Shown here one piece after another: positions 1 to 11,354 of a DNA stretch of 64,000 nucleotides. A program made the translations under genes and the position numbers. The notes under the pieces are model-generated. The model was not told the origin of the DNA. It did no database searches and worked only from the letters and a program-made list of their open reading frames with translations. This stretch comes from Bos javanicus (Eukaryota > Chordata > Mammalia > Artiodactyla > Bovidae): contig NC_083882.1 in NCBI RefSeq assembly GCF_032452875.1, forward strand, positions 58,853,614 to 58,917,613, read 5' to 3'. The first letter of the stretch is position 1. Every line of letters starts with the position of its first letter.

Positions 1-238
1 GAAGACTGTTCCTGCCCTCCGTCTAAAAGTGGAGATGGTTGGGAAGAAATGGAGGCAGCGTGCCCTGTGGGCTCTGGAGTCAGACAGCCTGGATGGAATC
101 CCTGTTCCAGCCTTGACTGTGTAACCTGGGGCAAATTTCTGAAACTTAGTTGTTTCACTGCTAAAGGGAGAGATATGAGATTAGTCCTACTTTATGGATT
201 ATTGTTGCATATATTGAATGATTTAATACATGTGAAGT
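1..238. other. Unannotated unique sequence
   Basis: I recognise no repeat, RNA gene or convincing exon here. The 68-codon open frame in this stretch has no recognisable protein character. Confidence 0.5.
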
Positions 239-370
239 GGGACTTCTCTGGTTAAGTCCAGTGATTAAGATTCCATGCTTCCACTGGAGCGGGTGTGGGT
301 TCGATCTCTGATCAGGGAACTAAGATTCCACATGCTGCACAGTGTAGCCAAAAAGTAAATAAAAATCAAA
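239..370 (+). mobile_element. CHR-type tRNA-derived SINE
   Basis: The copy opens with a diverged form of the gggacttccctggtgg head. It continues through a B-box-like ggttcgatctctgatc segment and ctaagattccacatgc, and ends in an A-rich tail. This is the short cetartiodactyl CHR form. It is diverged and so probably not recent. Confidence 0.8.
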
Positions 371-780
371 TAGAATGTAGGAAAATCTTCCAGCAGAAGT
401 AATAGCAGAATCAAAGGAACTTTTTGAAAAAAGATGGTGAATGATGAGTTTATGGAACTGTAAGTAGGCGATGGTGACCAGAAAGAAGGGGTGGGGGGGT
501 AACCAGAGATATGATGACGACAATGACAATAAATAATATCACTTAAAGAAGTACATGTGAAGTGCTTAGAACAATTCCTAGCAAGAAGTAAGTGTTACCA
601 TGAAAAAGTACAGTGACAGAAATATGAATAAATTCTACACACAGAGGAGGGAACGGTGATTCCTTTCCAGAGCAGTGGGAGTCAGGGATGGCATCCTGGA
701 TTTGGAAGAATGATTGGTTTTCCCTGAGAGATGGCAAAGGTAGGGCAGGTAGTACTAAAATACTGCTTCTAAGAAAAACA
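371..780. other. Unannotated sequence with a weak MIR-like tail
   Basis: Only positions about 555-600 look familiar (a degenerate agtgcttagaacaattcc ... gtaagtg pattern like the MIR 3' part). The rest is unassigned. Confidence 0.3.
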
Positions 781-1260
781 ACTACCATCTACTGAGTGCC
801 TACTGTTTGCAGGTCCTGTGCTAGTGTGCTTGACATGAGTTAGCTCCCTGAACCCTCTCGAAAGTGTGTGTGCTTGTGCGCTCAGTTGCTCATTCATGTG
901 TGCCTCTTTGTGATTCCATGGACTATAGCCTGCCCGGCCCCTCTGTCCTTGAAATTTTCCAGGCAAGAATACTGGACCAAGTTGCCATTTGCTACTCCAT
1001 GATCTTCCCAACCCAGGGATCAAATCTGTGTCTCTTGCGCCTCCTGCCTCGGCAGGCAGATTCTTTACCACCAAGCCACCTGGGAAGCCCCCACTTAATC
1101 CTCTCAATAGTGATTCCATGAAATTGGCACCATTATTACTATTACGGAACAGATGATAAAATAAGAAACCCAGAGAGGTTCAGTAACTCATCAAGGCCAT
1201 ACAGCTAGTGCATGATAGAAGTAAGACTTGAATTAATGATGTTTGATGTCAGAATAAACA
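781..1260 (-). mobile_element. MIR SINE, interrupted by a BovA insertion
   Basis: The left part (781-860) carries ctgagtgcctactgtttgc. The right part (1091-1260) carries ttaatcctctcaatag, cagagaggttcagtaact and ccatacagctagtg. Together they form an antisense MIR split by the BovA copy at 861-1090. The short strings aaccctctc (851-859) and aatcctctc (1097-1105) may be what is left of the target duplication. Confidence 0.75.
861..1090 (-). mobile_element. BovA/Bov-tA SINE
   Basis: Antisense copy. It reads gctcagttgctcattcatg, gccattt, ttcccaacccagggat, then ggcaggcagattctttacca and ends tgggaagccc, the reversed Bov-tA head. A (gt)-rich stretch at the left edge is the element's 3' tail. It is inserted in an older MIR. 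Confidence 0.9.
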
Positions 1261-2244
1261 TTTTAAGCCATCAAGCTACATGTTAGTGGTTCTCTATCCC
1301 ACCCACAGTTATTGAGGGAAATTTTCCTCACTTCAACACATCAGACCCTTTAGAACCACTCATTCATAGAGCTTGCCCATCAGTCTGTCTCTCCTGGCCC
1401 AGGTTGTCTCATCGGCTGCCAGCCACCGCGCAGAGAGTGCTGGGGCTGCAGGGACCACCTATTGAAAGGGGGAGATTTCAGAGGCCAAGACAGAGAATAG
1501 AAAGGGAACTGCCAGGCGAGCCTTCCAACTTTTCTCCCAGCCCCTGCTACAGGCACCACCCTCCCTCTACCCTTTCTCTGAATGACCCTGTGACGCCTGA
1601 TGAAATTAAACCTGCTTCGGCAGGAGCGAGCTACGGGCGTCTGGTTCCCTGGCACTTTTAGTCTAATTGCTGCCCAATGAATATAATAGCTCCCCGACTA
1701 TCTTTTCAACAACACGGGTTTCTGAAGCCATTCGGAGAGGGCTGAACACCAATAACACTCACCCTCCTGTCTGAGGGCTGAAATTCAATATCAGCCAGGC
1801 AGTCCTATTTTACTGCTTGGCTTTCATCTCAGCAAGCTCCCTCAGTCTCAGGTTTACTGTCCAGTTGCTAGACAGGAGCAATCTGTGACACCCCCCTAAC
1901 CTCTCTCCTGTTTCTCACATCCCAGGGCTGCTAAACTCAAGTAGGGGCCCAGGATTACTTTTCAGGTGGAGAAGAGGCAAACTCCAAACTGGTGAGCTGG
2001 CTAGCTGCTGACCTTGAAGAAGCCACTGCTTGAAATTGTGCTGGATTCCAGTCTGGAGGCCAGACGGAACCTTGGAAAACTAGTCAGACCTGCTATTGTA
2101 GTTGGCGAGTGTGGATGAGATGTTGGAACAAGCCTGCAGGAAGCTCTTGTCTTCACCCTCAGGCAGGCAAGGAGTCAAGAGACACCCCGCTCCTGATGAC
2201 TAAATCTTTGATACCTCAGTGCTTCTGGTTGTCTATTGTGGGGG
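1261..2244. other. Repeat-free stretch including a candidate conserved noncoding element
   Basis: No ruminant or old mammalian repeat is recognised. The part at about 1,400-1,850 is higher in GC, keeps several CpGs and has homeodomain-type cores (gtctaattgctg, ccaatgaatataat). Opposing open frames of 85 and 91 codons overlap here, but neither resembles a known protein. See the finding on a possible regulatory element. Confidence 0.4.
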
Positions 2245-2600
2245 AACAAAACAGCCCACCTCTGAACTGTGTGGGTTAAAATAACAGTTATTTTGTTATC
2301 TTTTTCATTTCTGGGATCCACTGGGAAGTTCATCTGCTGTTCTGCAGCTATTGGCTGGGGCTAAAATCATCTGGAATATCCCAGATGGCTCCCATATCTG
2401 GCACCTTGGCAGGGGCAGCTGGAAGACTGAGCTCCCTTGGGACCCCAAGGCAGGCAGGCTCAGATAGTCTCAGGGCTTCTTCTGTTCTACACGAAGCCTC
2501 CATGTGACTTCTTCCATTTGGGAACTGGATTTCTTATGCGATGGCCCAGGACTCCTCAAAGTAGAAGCTGTCAGTGTTTAAAGTTTAGGCTCAGAACTGG
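2245..2600 (-). mobile_element. Ancient LTR-like repeat (MLT1/MaLR-like), degenerate
   Basis: Weak but collinear similarity to an old mammalian repeat read antisense: a gttattttgttatc start, a repeated ggctgggg/ggctc theme, then gccatgtgact-like and ggaactgg segments. The family name is uncertain. I rely only on the order of these blocks. Confidence 0.35.
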
Positions 2601-2914
2601 CACGGGGTCACTTTTTCTGCATTCACTGGTTATAGTCACAGGGCTAGCCCTTCTTCAGGGAGGGACTTCACAAGAGTCTGAATACTGCTCAGTGGAAGCC
2701 ATCTTTGGAGAGTAACTATTACATTCAGAGTAACTAACATTCAGAGAATAACTGTCACACTCAGTTATGCATTCACTGCTCTACACAAGCGTGAATCCCG
2801 TTCTCTTATGTAAGCATGCTTTCATCTTACAGAAGTATCGCTTGTTCTGTGCTTCGCTTAGGTGAAGCATTAATGTAAACAGGTTACATCATTGTCTTTT
2901 TTTGGCCTACAAAA
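2601..2914. other. Unannotated sequence
   Basis: Contains a local imperfect repetition of agtaactaacattcagag around 2,712-2,745. Otherwise I see nothing. Confidence 0.4.
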
Positions 2915-3005
2915 ACTCAGAGAGCTAGGTATTAGTACCACCAAATGAACAAACTCTCCAAAGTTTGGAGAGGTTGAGTAAATTGCCCAAATTATCCATC
3001 TCAGT
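2915..3005 (-). mobile_element. MIR fragment
   Basis: gagctaggtattagtacc followed by ggagaggttgagtaaattgccc is the antisense MIR core. The copy is partial and diverged. Confidence 0.55.
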
Positions 3006-3610
3006 TGTGTGTATCCCCAAGGTTTTTAGCAAAGCTGTCTCTCAGAAGAGCTGGCAACTAGCTTCTCTGCTTGGCTTTTGCTTTTCCTACTTCTTTGGAC
3101 AGTGCTGAGATTTTGCCAGGTGATACAGCCTGAGAGTCGCCATTTATTCTTTCTGAACTTTTCAGTGAGGAGGACTTTCACGCAAGGTCCACACTCTGCC
3201 CGTCACTTCTGGAACCAGTCTGTGGTCCTTCCCCACTTGCTGAATACTAGTAGTTTTTTTTTTTTTTTTTAGTAGTAGATTTTTATCCTCCCCTCTGGGT
3301 CTTTCTGTGTGTATTGACACTTCCTACTTCTTCCCCATAGCAGAAGTTTCATGGAGAAGAGTAAAGAAGGATTCTGGCCATTTTGGTTTTGGTTAAATGG
3401 ATGAGTGGAGATCTAGTTCAAATAAAGAATCAAAATGAGTCTTACTTAGCTAAGAATTTCACATCATTGCTGCTTCTTCGTAAGCTTAAACTCTAAGAGA
3501 TGTTTACATAAACACATAAATGTAAACATGTATTAAGTGTATTTTGTCCTCAGTACTGAGGATATAAGAAAACACGATAAACATCACTCACAGCCCAGTT
3601 GGTAAAGACA
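3006..3610. other. Unannotated sequence with a poly-T run
   Basis: A T run of about 18 lies at 3,254-3,271. The remainder shows no recognised repeat or exon. Confidence 0.4.
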
Positions 3611-3985
3611 TTGTTGTTGTTCAGTCACTAAGGCTTGTCTGACTCTGTAACCCCTGCTTCCCTGTTTTTCACTATCTCCCAGAGTTTGCTCAAACTCAGG
3701 TCCATTAACTCAGTGATGCCATCCGACCATCTCACTCTCTGTCCCCCTCTTCTCTTCTTGCCCTCAGTCTTTCCTGGCATCAGGGTCTTTCCAATAAGTT
3801 GGGTCTTCATATCAAGTGGCCAAAGTATTAGAGCTTCAGTATCAGTCCTTCCAATGAATATTCAGGGTTGATTTCCTTTAGGATTGATTGGCTTGATCTC
3901 CTTGCAGTCCAAGGGACTCTAAAGAGTCTTCTCTAGCACCACAGTTTGAAAGCATCAATTCTTCAGCACTCAGCCCTCTTTATGT
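3611..3985 (-). mobile_element. BovB LINE 3' end
   Basis: Antisense BovB. It starts with the (ttg)n terminal tail at 3,611, then ttcagtcactaaggc, cagtgatgccatccgacc, tctttcctggcatcagg, ccaaagtatta, gatctccttgcagtccaagg and catcaattcttcagcactca. The minus-strand frame at 3,628-3,810 is the end of the BovB ORF. The copy is 5'-truncated and diverged. Confidence 0.9.
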
Positions 3986-4057
3986 AAAGAGGTAGTAATT
4001 ACAAAAAATGGGAAACTTCCACAATACTATGGAGGGATATAGGATGAGTTCGTAGCC

Positions 4058-4330
4058 CTGTGAGTCAGTCAGGGTAGGCCAGGTTGTGCTGTAGCATCAA
4101 ACAATATGCCAGTTTCAATAACTTAAGACAACACGGGTTTATATGTCACTTATGCTAAGGACCATTGCAGGTTGGCAAGGGATCCAAGCTAACGGGGTAA
4201 GTAGCAATGACAGAGGGATTCCAGCTCAGGAGGATTCCAACTGCCCATGGAATGCTATAGCCTAGGAGTGACACGTGTCACTTCTGGTCACAACTCATTA
4301 GCCAAATCCAGTCCAGCTCCTCCCAAACAG
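4058..4330 (-). mobile_element. Ancient LTR-like repeat (MLT1/MaLR-like)
   Basis: gtcagtcagggtaggccagg, then acttaagacaacacggg, and further along gtgacacgtgtcacttctgg with attagccaaa match the antisense of an old mammalian LTR-like repeat. Related sense copies appear to lie at 5,228 and 14,165. The exact subfamily is not determined. Confidence 0.5.
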
Positions 4331-4794
4331 AAGGGATGCAGGACACTCAGTACTCTGATTGCATAGGAAACGGTGCAATTTAAGGGGGAGAGGTAGTGAA
4401 GTAGAGAGTGAAGTATGAGAATCGTGAGCAGGAACAAAAGCTTGGGGGCAAAGGAGAGAATATTAGTCAGGAAGACGTAAGCTAGGAGAATGAAGGGTGG
4501 GGAAGAAAAAGAGAATCCTTCGTCACCACTGCAGGATTTAAAACATCTCATAGGTATTTCCCATATGAAAGATGCAGCCATTCAATTTGTGGCCACAGAT
4601 GTGTTCAGAAATAAGAAAAGCTGCAGTACTCCCATTGTCTGGCTGTAACATTCAAAACGTGCAGCTACAAGGACAAAGTTTAAAAAAAGAAAATGGCACC
4701 TTTTCATTCCGGAATTGTCCCCACTGAAGTTTAAATGAAGTATTTCAGTGCATGGGGAAGATGTTTCTCTTTGTGCTATTTAAAGGAGTGAAAG
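4331..4794. other. Unannotated sequence
   Basis: Purine-rich and without recognised repeats. The 97-codon minus-strand frame here shows no known motif and is probably a chance frame. Confidence 0.4.
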
Positions 4795-5225
4795 GTAAAG
4801 TAACACAGAGATACTATTTTACATCCATTAAATCATCAAGAAGAAAACATCGGTGGAAACAGTTAGGGCTATGGAGATTGTGGGTATATGTAACGCTTAT
4901 GGATACAGTGGTGGAGAAGGCAATGGCACCCCACTCCAGTACTCCTGCCTGGAGAATCCCATGGATGGAGGAGCCTGATAGGCTGCAGTCCATGGGGTTG
5001 AGAAGAGTCAAACACAACTGAGAGACTTCACTTTCACTTTTCACTTTCATGCATTGGAGAAGGAAATGGCAACCCACTCCAGTGTTCTTGCCTGGAGAAT
5101 CCCAGGGACAGCAGAGACTGGTGGGCTGCTGTCTGTGGGGTCACACAGAGTCGGACACAACTGAAGCGACTTAGCAGCAGCATGGATATAGTGGAAAAGC
5201 AGTTTGCTAGAATCTTTAGTAAGCA
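4795..5225 (+). mobile_element. Old L1 ORF2 3'-region fragment split by a BovA2
   Basis: acagagatactattttacat, the ccattaaatc segment and, beyond the SINE, aaaagcagtttgctagaatc follow the end of ancient L1 ORF2 in order. The BovA2 dimer at 4,912-5,181 interrupts it and the L1 resumes on the other side. Heavily decayed. Confidence 0.5.
4912..5181 (+). mobile_element. BovA2 dimeric SINE
   Basis: Two BovA monomers in tandem. The left one begins ggagaaggcaatggcacccc and ends at the cttcactttcacttttcac linker. The right one begins ggagaaggaaatggcaaccc and ends gcgacttagcagcagc. The insertion is flanked by atggatacagtgg (4,899-4,911) and atggatatagtgg (5,182-5,194), a 13-bp target duplication with one mismatch. 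Confidence 0.95.
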
Positions 5226-5227
5226 CT

Positions 5228-5640
5228 GTGGCATTCCGTATTTTGGTAGATTGAATGACTGGTCCCAACTTTTTAATCTCTTCCCTCGGCCTCTGTCTGG
5301 AGGCAGAGTGCATTTCCCTGCCCTTGACTTAAGGCTCAGCCACGTGTCTTGTCTTGACTAATGGGTATTAGTAAGCTTGACACAGATAGGGACCAGAAAT
5401 GTGCTTGTGTGCTTGGGTGTGGCCTGTAAGGCTTTTACCATCTTCAGAAGACCACGTCTGGGTTAACCTGCTATTGGGAGGAGGACGAAAGACGCATAGG
5501 GTCAGGCTGGTTGGACCAACCTTAGATGTGTTGATCAGCAGATCCATGAGACTGAATGTTAAATTACTGGGTTTTGGAGTGTTTTTACACAGTATGTTTG
5601 ACACACTAGCCAACAATACCCATATCAAGCATCATTAGCA
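5228..5640 (+). mobile_element. Ancient LTR-like repeat (MLT1/MaLR-like)
   Basis: tagattgaatgactggtccc, gggaccagaaatgtgcttg, gggttaacctgcta and a degenerate 3' end around ttactgggttttggagtg follow the sense order of an old mammalian LTR-like repeat. Assignment is by pattern only. Confidence 0.45.
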
Positions 5641-5703
5641 ATGTTAATATTCTTCAATTCTCCAAAAACACTTTGAGAGCTTATTTAGATGAATTCACAC
5701 TTG

Positions 5704-5890
5704 TATCAGTCAGCATGGATAAGGTTATTCTGAAGTACCGCAGGTGGCTTAACTCAACCACAAAGCATTTCTCACTCATGCAAACCAAATCTGGGAAACC
5801 ATTAACAACGTGTATTCAGTGGTAGGTGTTTTGAACCTGAGTAATGTCTGCCCAGAGTCTACAATGGAGCAGTAAGAGAGAAACGGGACA
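5704..5890 (-). mobile_element. Ancient LTR-like repeat fragment
   Basis: gtatcagtcagcatggataa with a downstream ggtggcttaactcaa and catttctcactcatgc resembles the antisense start of the same old family as at 4,058. Confidence 0.4.
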
Positions 5891-6059
5891 GTGGCGTAGA
5901 AAGCCAGATGAGCAGATCACTACCAGTAATCAGAGGGCTATCGAGTATCAAATCATTCTCTTTTGGCACAGCTATTTCTCTTCTGTATATTTAGCTTTTG
6001 TAAATAATTTAACAAAATAAAAAAAAGTTAACTTTGAGTTAATATGCTCCTTTTGCTTT

Positions 6060-6340
6060 TACCTGTAGTAGCAGATGAATTAGAGACAACCTGCATGTCC
6101 AACATGGGGGAATGGGTAAGTGTGGGTAAGGGATGCATAAGACCATAAAAGGTATTATGGAATAATATGATGGAAAAGAGAGATATAAACTTTCTAACAG
6201 TATGATTTTTAGTTATTTAAAATACTCAAGTAAGTAAACACATTTTAGAAAGAAATATGATATATGGAAAAACATAGAGTGGAGATTATTAATGAGATGT
6301 TTTTTCTTTAAAGAACTTTTAACCCCATTTTTATGTTGTT
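6060..6340 (+). mobile_element. Old L1 3'-end remnant
   Basis: acaacctgcatgtccaacat, gggggaatgggtaag and attatggaataatatgatgg follow the ancient L1 3' region (aacctaaatgtccaac ... atggaatactatg). Strongly diverged. Confidence 0.5.
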
Positions 6341-7012
6341 GTCAAAATAAAAATAAAATGACTCATTAAATATCCTTCTGATGCTGCTTATCTGGGAAGC
6401 AACAAGTTAGAAAACACATTTGCTATGGAATGCTAGCCCACTGGAGAAATGAGATAGTGTCTATTTAAACATCTTAAGGGTATCAGATGCTAAGGTGTAG
6501 CAACTTGCAAACAATACCTGTAATTTGATGAATTGGTAACCAAATCCATACACCTGAATCCAATCTTTTTTTTTTCATCACAGACAAGACTAAAAACAAA
6601 TAAGGTTTTAAGCTATCAATTCAAGGTAAACACAGAATTTGATCTTCAATAAACCTTAAAACACTATCTGAACAAAAGGGAGATGGTTTGAAGCTCTGAA
6701 AAGAGGGGTGTCCCAACTGCTGAGACAACACTTCCCTTGGACTGACTCTAACAGGCACAGTGGCATTCTTACACTCTGAACCCACGCTCAGCTCTCCTCC
6801 CTTGCACAGCCACGTGGCCCCAGAGTAAGGCCTCGGTCTCCGTCTCCCAGATGTCACATAGACAAGCACGTTTCTGCTACAGGTCAAAGTTCTGGAAATA
6901 GCTTCAGGAAGACTCAACACTTCTGGATGCTATCGGGACATAACTCTTTAAACTCCGTGAAAGAGAATAAAAAATTCAACACACATTTTTGGGAACTATA
7001 AATAGGTACATT
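6341..7012. other. Unannotated sequence
   Basis: There is a short T run near 6,567. A 99-codon minus-strand frame (6,621-6,920) covers a mildly GC-richer part but has no recognisable domain. I see no repeats. Confidence 0.4.
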
Positions 7013-7175
7013 TCCACCTCCGCCTGCAATGCAGGAGATCTGGTTTTGATCCCAGGGTTGGGAAGATCCCCTGGAGAAGAGAAAGGCTACCCACTCCAGT
7101 ATTCTGGCCTGGAGAATTCCATCAGTCCATGGGGTTGCAAAAGAGTTGGACATGACCGAGTGACTCACTTTCACC
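7013..7175 (+). mobile_element. Bov-tA SINE, head partly missing
   Basis: cgcctgcaatgcaggagatc, gggttgggaagatcccctgg, the ccactccagtattctgg core and ggttgcaaaagagttggac are Bov-tA. The first part of the tRNA-like head is missing, and about 20 bp around the usual catggacagaggagcctgg segment are deleted. Confidence 0.9.
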
Positions 7176-7189
7176 TGCTATAGTTTCGA

Positions 7190-7275
7190 GAGAGTTTCTG
7201 TGAGGATCAGTTAATGAGTGTTTGTAAAGCAACTATTATAGTCTTTGCCATATAATAAGTTCTCAAATAATTAAT
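7190..7275 (+). mobile_element. MIR 3' fragment
   Basis: tgtgaggatcagttaatgag, gtaaagcaactattatagtc and aataagttctcaaataatt fit the sense MIR 3' half. Confidence 0.5.
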
Positions 7276-7614
7276 TTATTTAGCAAATATTCTGCCTAAT
7301 TCTCCTTTGTATATCTGTCTTTTTTCAGGTAGATTATCTCCAAATAGAAAGACAAGAAAGTAAAGTTTTTTGGTGAGGCCCACAACAGCATTTCCTGATA
7401 ACAAATAACAAACCCCATAAAAACCTTCCAGGGTTTTCCGCTTATTTGGTATTTCTTTTCTTTTTTTATAAAGAAAAGATCTGGATCTTAAATGACAACA
7501 TTTCTGTGTTTATGTAAAACATCCCCTAGCAATATCTTGACACCCTTGCTCATCCAATCCAAGAGCGTGAAGCGTCTCAAATGGACAAAGAGACAAAGGC
7601 TTTCATATCAGTAC

Positions 7615-7800
7615 CTCAGGCCAGTTACTGTGCCAAGGCAGCTACACTCAGTCTCATTTCATCTTCTAAGTAACACAAGGAGATAGGCTCGTTTTAAGCA
7701 TTTCATAGATGACGAAACTTCCAGGAATAATAAAGTAATAGATGGCAAAACAGAAATACAGGCCAGCTCCAGGCCCATGCTCTTCACCACATTTAATACT
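7615..7800 (-). mobile_element. MIR SINE
   Basis: Antisense MIR order: ggccagttactgtgccaagg, ctcagtctcatttcatcttc, aggagataggctcg, atgacgaaactt and a ctccaggcccatgctcttca end. Confidence 0.6.
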
Positions 7801-9039
7801 TCCTCAACATGCTTGGTATCAGCAACTCACGAATCCCACACCCCGAGTGTGCTACCCTTGTGCCTCCAGAACCACTCTCTACCCTCCACCCCTGGCTTTT
7901 TTGAACAGCATCACCAGGCTCCCCCACACCCTAGTTTCCATTTGGGTTTAGCCAGTGGGAGGTACCCACAGGAGACTGTGATAGGCAGGATAGGCGAGAG
8001 AACAGTGAGGTTGAGAGATTCATTCTAACATTCCTATTCCATCCGATCACGGGTTGACAGTGGTCATGGTTCTCTACCAAAGCCACGACTTTCCCCCTAT
8101 GACCCTCTCCAAGGCTATGGCTTTCTCCAGGTTTCAGTAGTTACCCCATTTTCTGCCTCTTTGGACCCAGGGGCAGTCAGGACTTCTGGCCCCAGGTTAT
8201 TAATAGAAGCAAGGTACTTCACCGTCTCTTGCTGGCTTTCATCAATCCTGTTCAAACCTTTGTTTGAATCCTGTTCAGATCCCCTTGTGAAACCCTCCTG
8301 AATTGCCCCATTCCAGTGGCCATCTGTTTTTTATTGGACTCCGATTGCTACAGTTTGGGAAATAGAACCCAGAAAATAGGTAGGCAAAGTTATTTCCTTT
8401 AAAAGAAAATTAATGTACTTGGCACAGACCAACCCTAAAAGGAGCCCTTCATATACTCAATGCAGAAAAATCTCTTTAATTTTTCTCCTTTTTATCTCTC
8501 CCTGAAGAGAGAGTTTATCTCCCATTTTCTTCCTGAATTGCCAAGGAGACAAGGTTATTTTATTCATTTAGGGTACTTCTGCTTTAAGTTTGCTATTTCT
8601 TCATCTGAAAGTTTGGAAAGTTCAATAAAGCCTGAGACCATAACAGATGCTAACATTTTAATATTAAACTTTAATATAACCCCTTTTGGTGTTACTAGTA
8701 ATGCCTGATTGATTTAAGTTTCATAGTAAAATAAAATCATTTTGACTTTATTTTAGAATGATGAAACATATTGAAGTCACATACAATTATTTCAAAAGAG
8801 GCTACCAGAAGGAGAGACACAGTAGTTAGTAAGATGGCATCTATTACCACTGGTCTCCCTAGTCAAACATCTTAATAATAAAAATTGATCTATTCAGGAA
8901 GCCAATTAAAGCCTCCTACATTCTCTTTCATTGACCAGAATAATAATGGTTTTAAAAGTGGTCCAGTTGGGAAAAGGAAATGTTTCCCCCAGAAATAGTA
9001 TACCAGAATTTCTCTGTCTTAATGCAATTCAAATCCAGC
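7801..9039. other. Unannotated sequence, AT-rich
   Basis: Nothing recognised. Two overlapping plus-strand open frames of 69 and 83 codons (7,742-8,028) are not convincing as exons. The 8,400-8,950 part is very AT-rich. Confidence 0.4.
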
Positions 9040-9650
9040 ATTGGTCTTTGAGGTGTTTATCTAGTCCTCCCTGACTCCACCCCTTCTCATTGCCATTGCC
9101 CTAGTCCAAGAGCTTCCTAATGAGTCTCTCTGCCTCTAATGTACTCCTCTCCCATCCAATCCTTTATACTCCAGCCAGAAAGTTTTTCCTTCAAAGTGAG
9201 TCTGATTATGTTTCTTCTACAGGTCAAATCTTTGGATGGCAACCCACTCCAGTACTCTTGCCTGGAAAATCCCATGGATGGAGGAGCCTGGTAGGTTATA
9301 GTCCATGGGGTTGCAAAGAGTCGGACACGACTGAGCAACTTCCCTTTCCATGGTCTACAGAATAAAGCAAACTCCTGAGAAATGCAGGCTAACCACCACT
9401 ATCTTTCTGGTTGTCCTTCTTCCCTTCCAGGATCTATGTTCTTTATCCATTTTATTTCCTGGATGGAGCCTGCTCGTATCCCTCTGTTTAAAACATTGTT
9501 TGCCATCGCCTGCTGCAAGCCTCCTCGGTGCCGTCTTATGCTCAAGAGACCAAGTGAAATGTCACCTCCCGGCTACCACTTTCCCTAACTGCTTCCCCAC
9601 AACAGACTTCTGCCACCTTTCATTTCCTTCTCATTTTTTTTTTAAATCTG
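9040..9650 (+). mobile_element. L2 LINE fragment split by a Bov-tA
   Basis: L2 3' region in order: cctccctgactccacccctt, catccaatcctttatactcc, ccagaaagtttttccttc and gtctgattatgtttcttc lie before the SINE. After it come gaataaagcaaactcctgag, aagtgaaatgtcacctcccg and actttccctaactgcttccc. The 132-codon plus-strand frame at 9,350-9,748 is mostly this L2 and not a gene. Confidence 0.75.
9234..9349 (+). mobile_element. Bov-tA/BovA SINE, 3' part only
   Basis: The copy begins at atggcaacccactccagtac and runs through ggatggaggagcctggtagg and ggttgcaaagagtcggac. It lacks the tRNA-like head. It is inserted in the L2. Confidence 0.9.
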
Positions 9651-9784
9651 CTAAATCTCTTTTTCTCTCTTTGTTCAAAATCATATCCTTTCAGAATAAG
9701 GAAAATTACCAAATACTAATACTCTCTTATAATGCTATGTCCTTCTGAGTCAGTGAAGTTTAATGATAGATTGAGAAAGAAAAT

Positions 9785-10015
9785 GTTTATCAAGCACCCA
9801 CTCATGTACCATGTGTTTTTTCTACATGCATAGTTTCATTTAATCCTCACAATAGCATTATATAGAGAAACCCAATTATCCCATTTTGTTGATGAGGAAA
9901 CTGAGCCTCAAGAGAGAGAAACATTGCCCAAGGAGTATTGTTGATGGTAGAGAATCCAGAATTTGAGCCCATGATCTTTCTGACTCAAAAATCTATAAAT
10001 TGTCCGTTTTATCAC
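9785..10015 (-). mobile_element. MIR SINE
   Basis: Near-complete antisense MIR: tttatcaagcacccactcat, catttaatcctcacaatagc, ttgatgaggaaactgagcc, acattgcccaagg and aatttgagcccatgatcttt. Confidence 0.85.
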
Positions 10016-10084
10016 CATTTGCTCTTATAAAAGTTGATTGATAGACTTTTAAGACACAATCTTGTCTACATAACACGTTGCAGA

Positions 10085-10275
10085 TGACAAAGTACTTTCA
10101 GAGCACCATCCAATTTGATCACCAGTAAACCTGTGAGGTATTTAAGGCAGGGTGAGCAATCTCACTTTACAAGTAAGATGATCAGAAAGAAGAAGGATTT
10201 GCCCAAGGTCATCAAACCAAAAACTGGAGGCATCAAGTCTAGAACTCCTGTCTCCTAAGCCAGTGCTCCTTCAAT
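10085..10275 (-). mobile_element. MIR SINE
   Basis: ctttacaagtaagatgatca, gatttgcccaaggtcatc, agtctagaactcctgtctcc and agccagtgctccttc fit antisense MIR. It lies 70 bp after another MIR in the same orientation. Confidence 0.7.
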
Positions 10276-11120
10276 TCAACAATACTGTCTCCAGGGCACA
10301 TATTTATTTCCTTCTTGGAAGGAAAGAAGCCTTGGATCATCTAAACAATTTAACTGTCTACAGAAGTTTCAAATGAACCTCCCACACATCTTGCTCTTTT
10401 GTCCGATCCTTAGCCACCAAAAACTTAAACCTCTACCCTGATTTGTTAGATCAGCTAAGCTCTAAAATACCATCAGCCAACTTTGAACTCAGATATAAGA
10501 TTTTGGTTTTGCCCTATGCTGTATTTTTATAAATGCAATTAGTTCCTCATTTTTAAAAATCTGGTGTCGAGTTCCTCTTGGGGGGAAAAAAAAAAAGCCA
10601 ATAGTGCTGAGATCCCCAGATGTGATGATGAGATGAAACAAGCACATTTCCTTCTTTTGTGGACCTGCTGGCCCTGTAGGTTCCTGAGTTGCTGGCCCAG
10701 GTCTCACCATGAAGACTCCTTGTTGACCATGATGTGATGCAAGAGGGCTTGCAGGAGCACTTGCCACAAATTTGCCTTCTTTCTTAATTTTCTTCTCAAA
10801 GCTTAGCTCAAGGCTTTGCCTTCCTGGAACGATTCCCATCTCTTAAGCCTTGAAGAGCATCGTCTATGAGGACAACATCTTTGCTCCTTCAAGCAGGATT
10901 AAAGATACCAAGCATCACCTGCTCCTGCTAGTATCCCTTTATGAAATCTCATGCCATCTGTGCTAGTGATTACTCTTCTCTAAATGCTCCAAAGGAAAAG
11001 GGCACTGGTGAGTGGGAATGAATTGCTCATTTCAGGGGATAAGAACTTACTTCTGCCTATTATGCTTATATTCTCTGTCTGCTCTTTTCTGATTTCTGGA
11101 TGACACAGCAGGGACAAGAA
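10276..11120. other. Unannotated sequence
   Basis: A 116-codon minus-strand frame (10,489-10,839) contains a G/A run (10,580-10,595) that makes a lysine/phenylalanine-rich stretch. There is no known domain and no splice context. I do not call it a gene. Confidence 0.4.
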
Positions 11121-11325
11121 AGTGTTAGTTGCTCAGTTGTGTCTGACTCTTTGTAACCCCATTGACTATAGCCTGCCAGGCTCCTCTGTTCATGGAATTC
11201 TCTAAGGAAGAATACTGGAGTGGATTGCCATTTCCTTCTCCAGAGGCTCTTCATGACCCAAGAATTGAACTCAGGTCTCCTGCATTGTAGGCAGATTCTT
11301 TACCATCTGAGCCACCAGGGAAGCA
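11121..11325 (-). mobile_element. BovA/Bov-tA SINE
   Basis: gttgctcagttgtgtctgac, ctatagcctgccaggctcct, gaatactggagtggattgcc and the reversed head ttaccatctgagccaccagg are all present and collinear. Confidence 0.95.
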
Positions 11326-11354
11326 GACATGACCATAAGGTAAATAACAAAACT

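Noticed and set aside
9350..9748. 132-codon plus-strand open frame
   Set aside because: It coincides with the L2 LINE.
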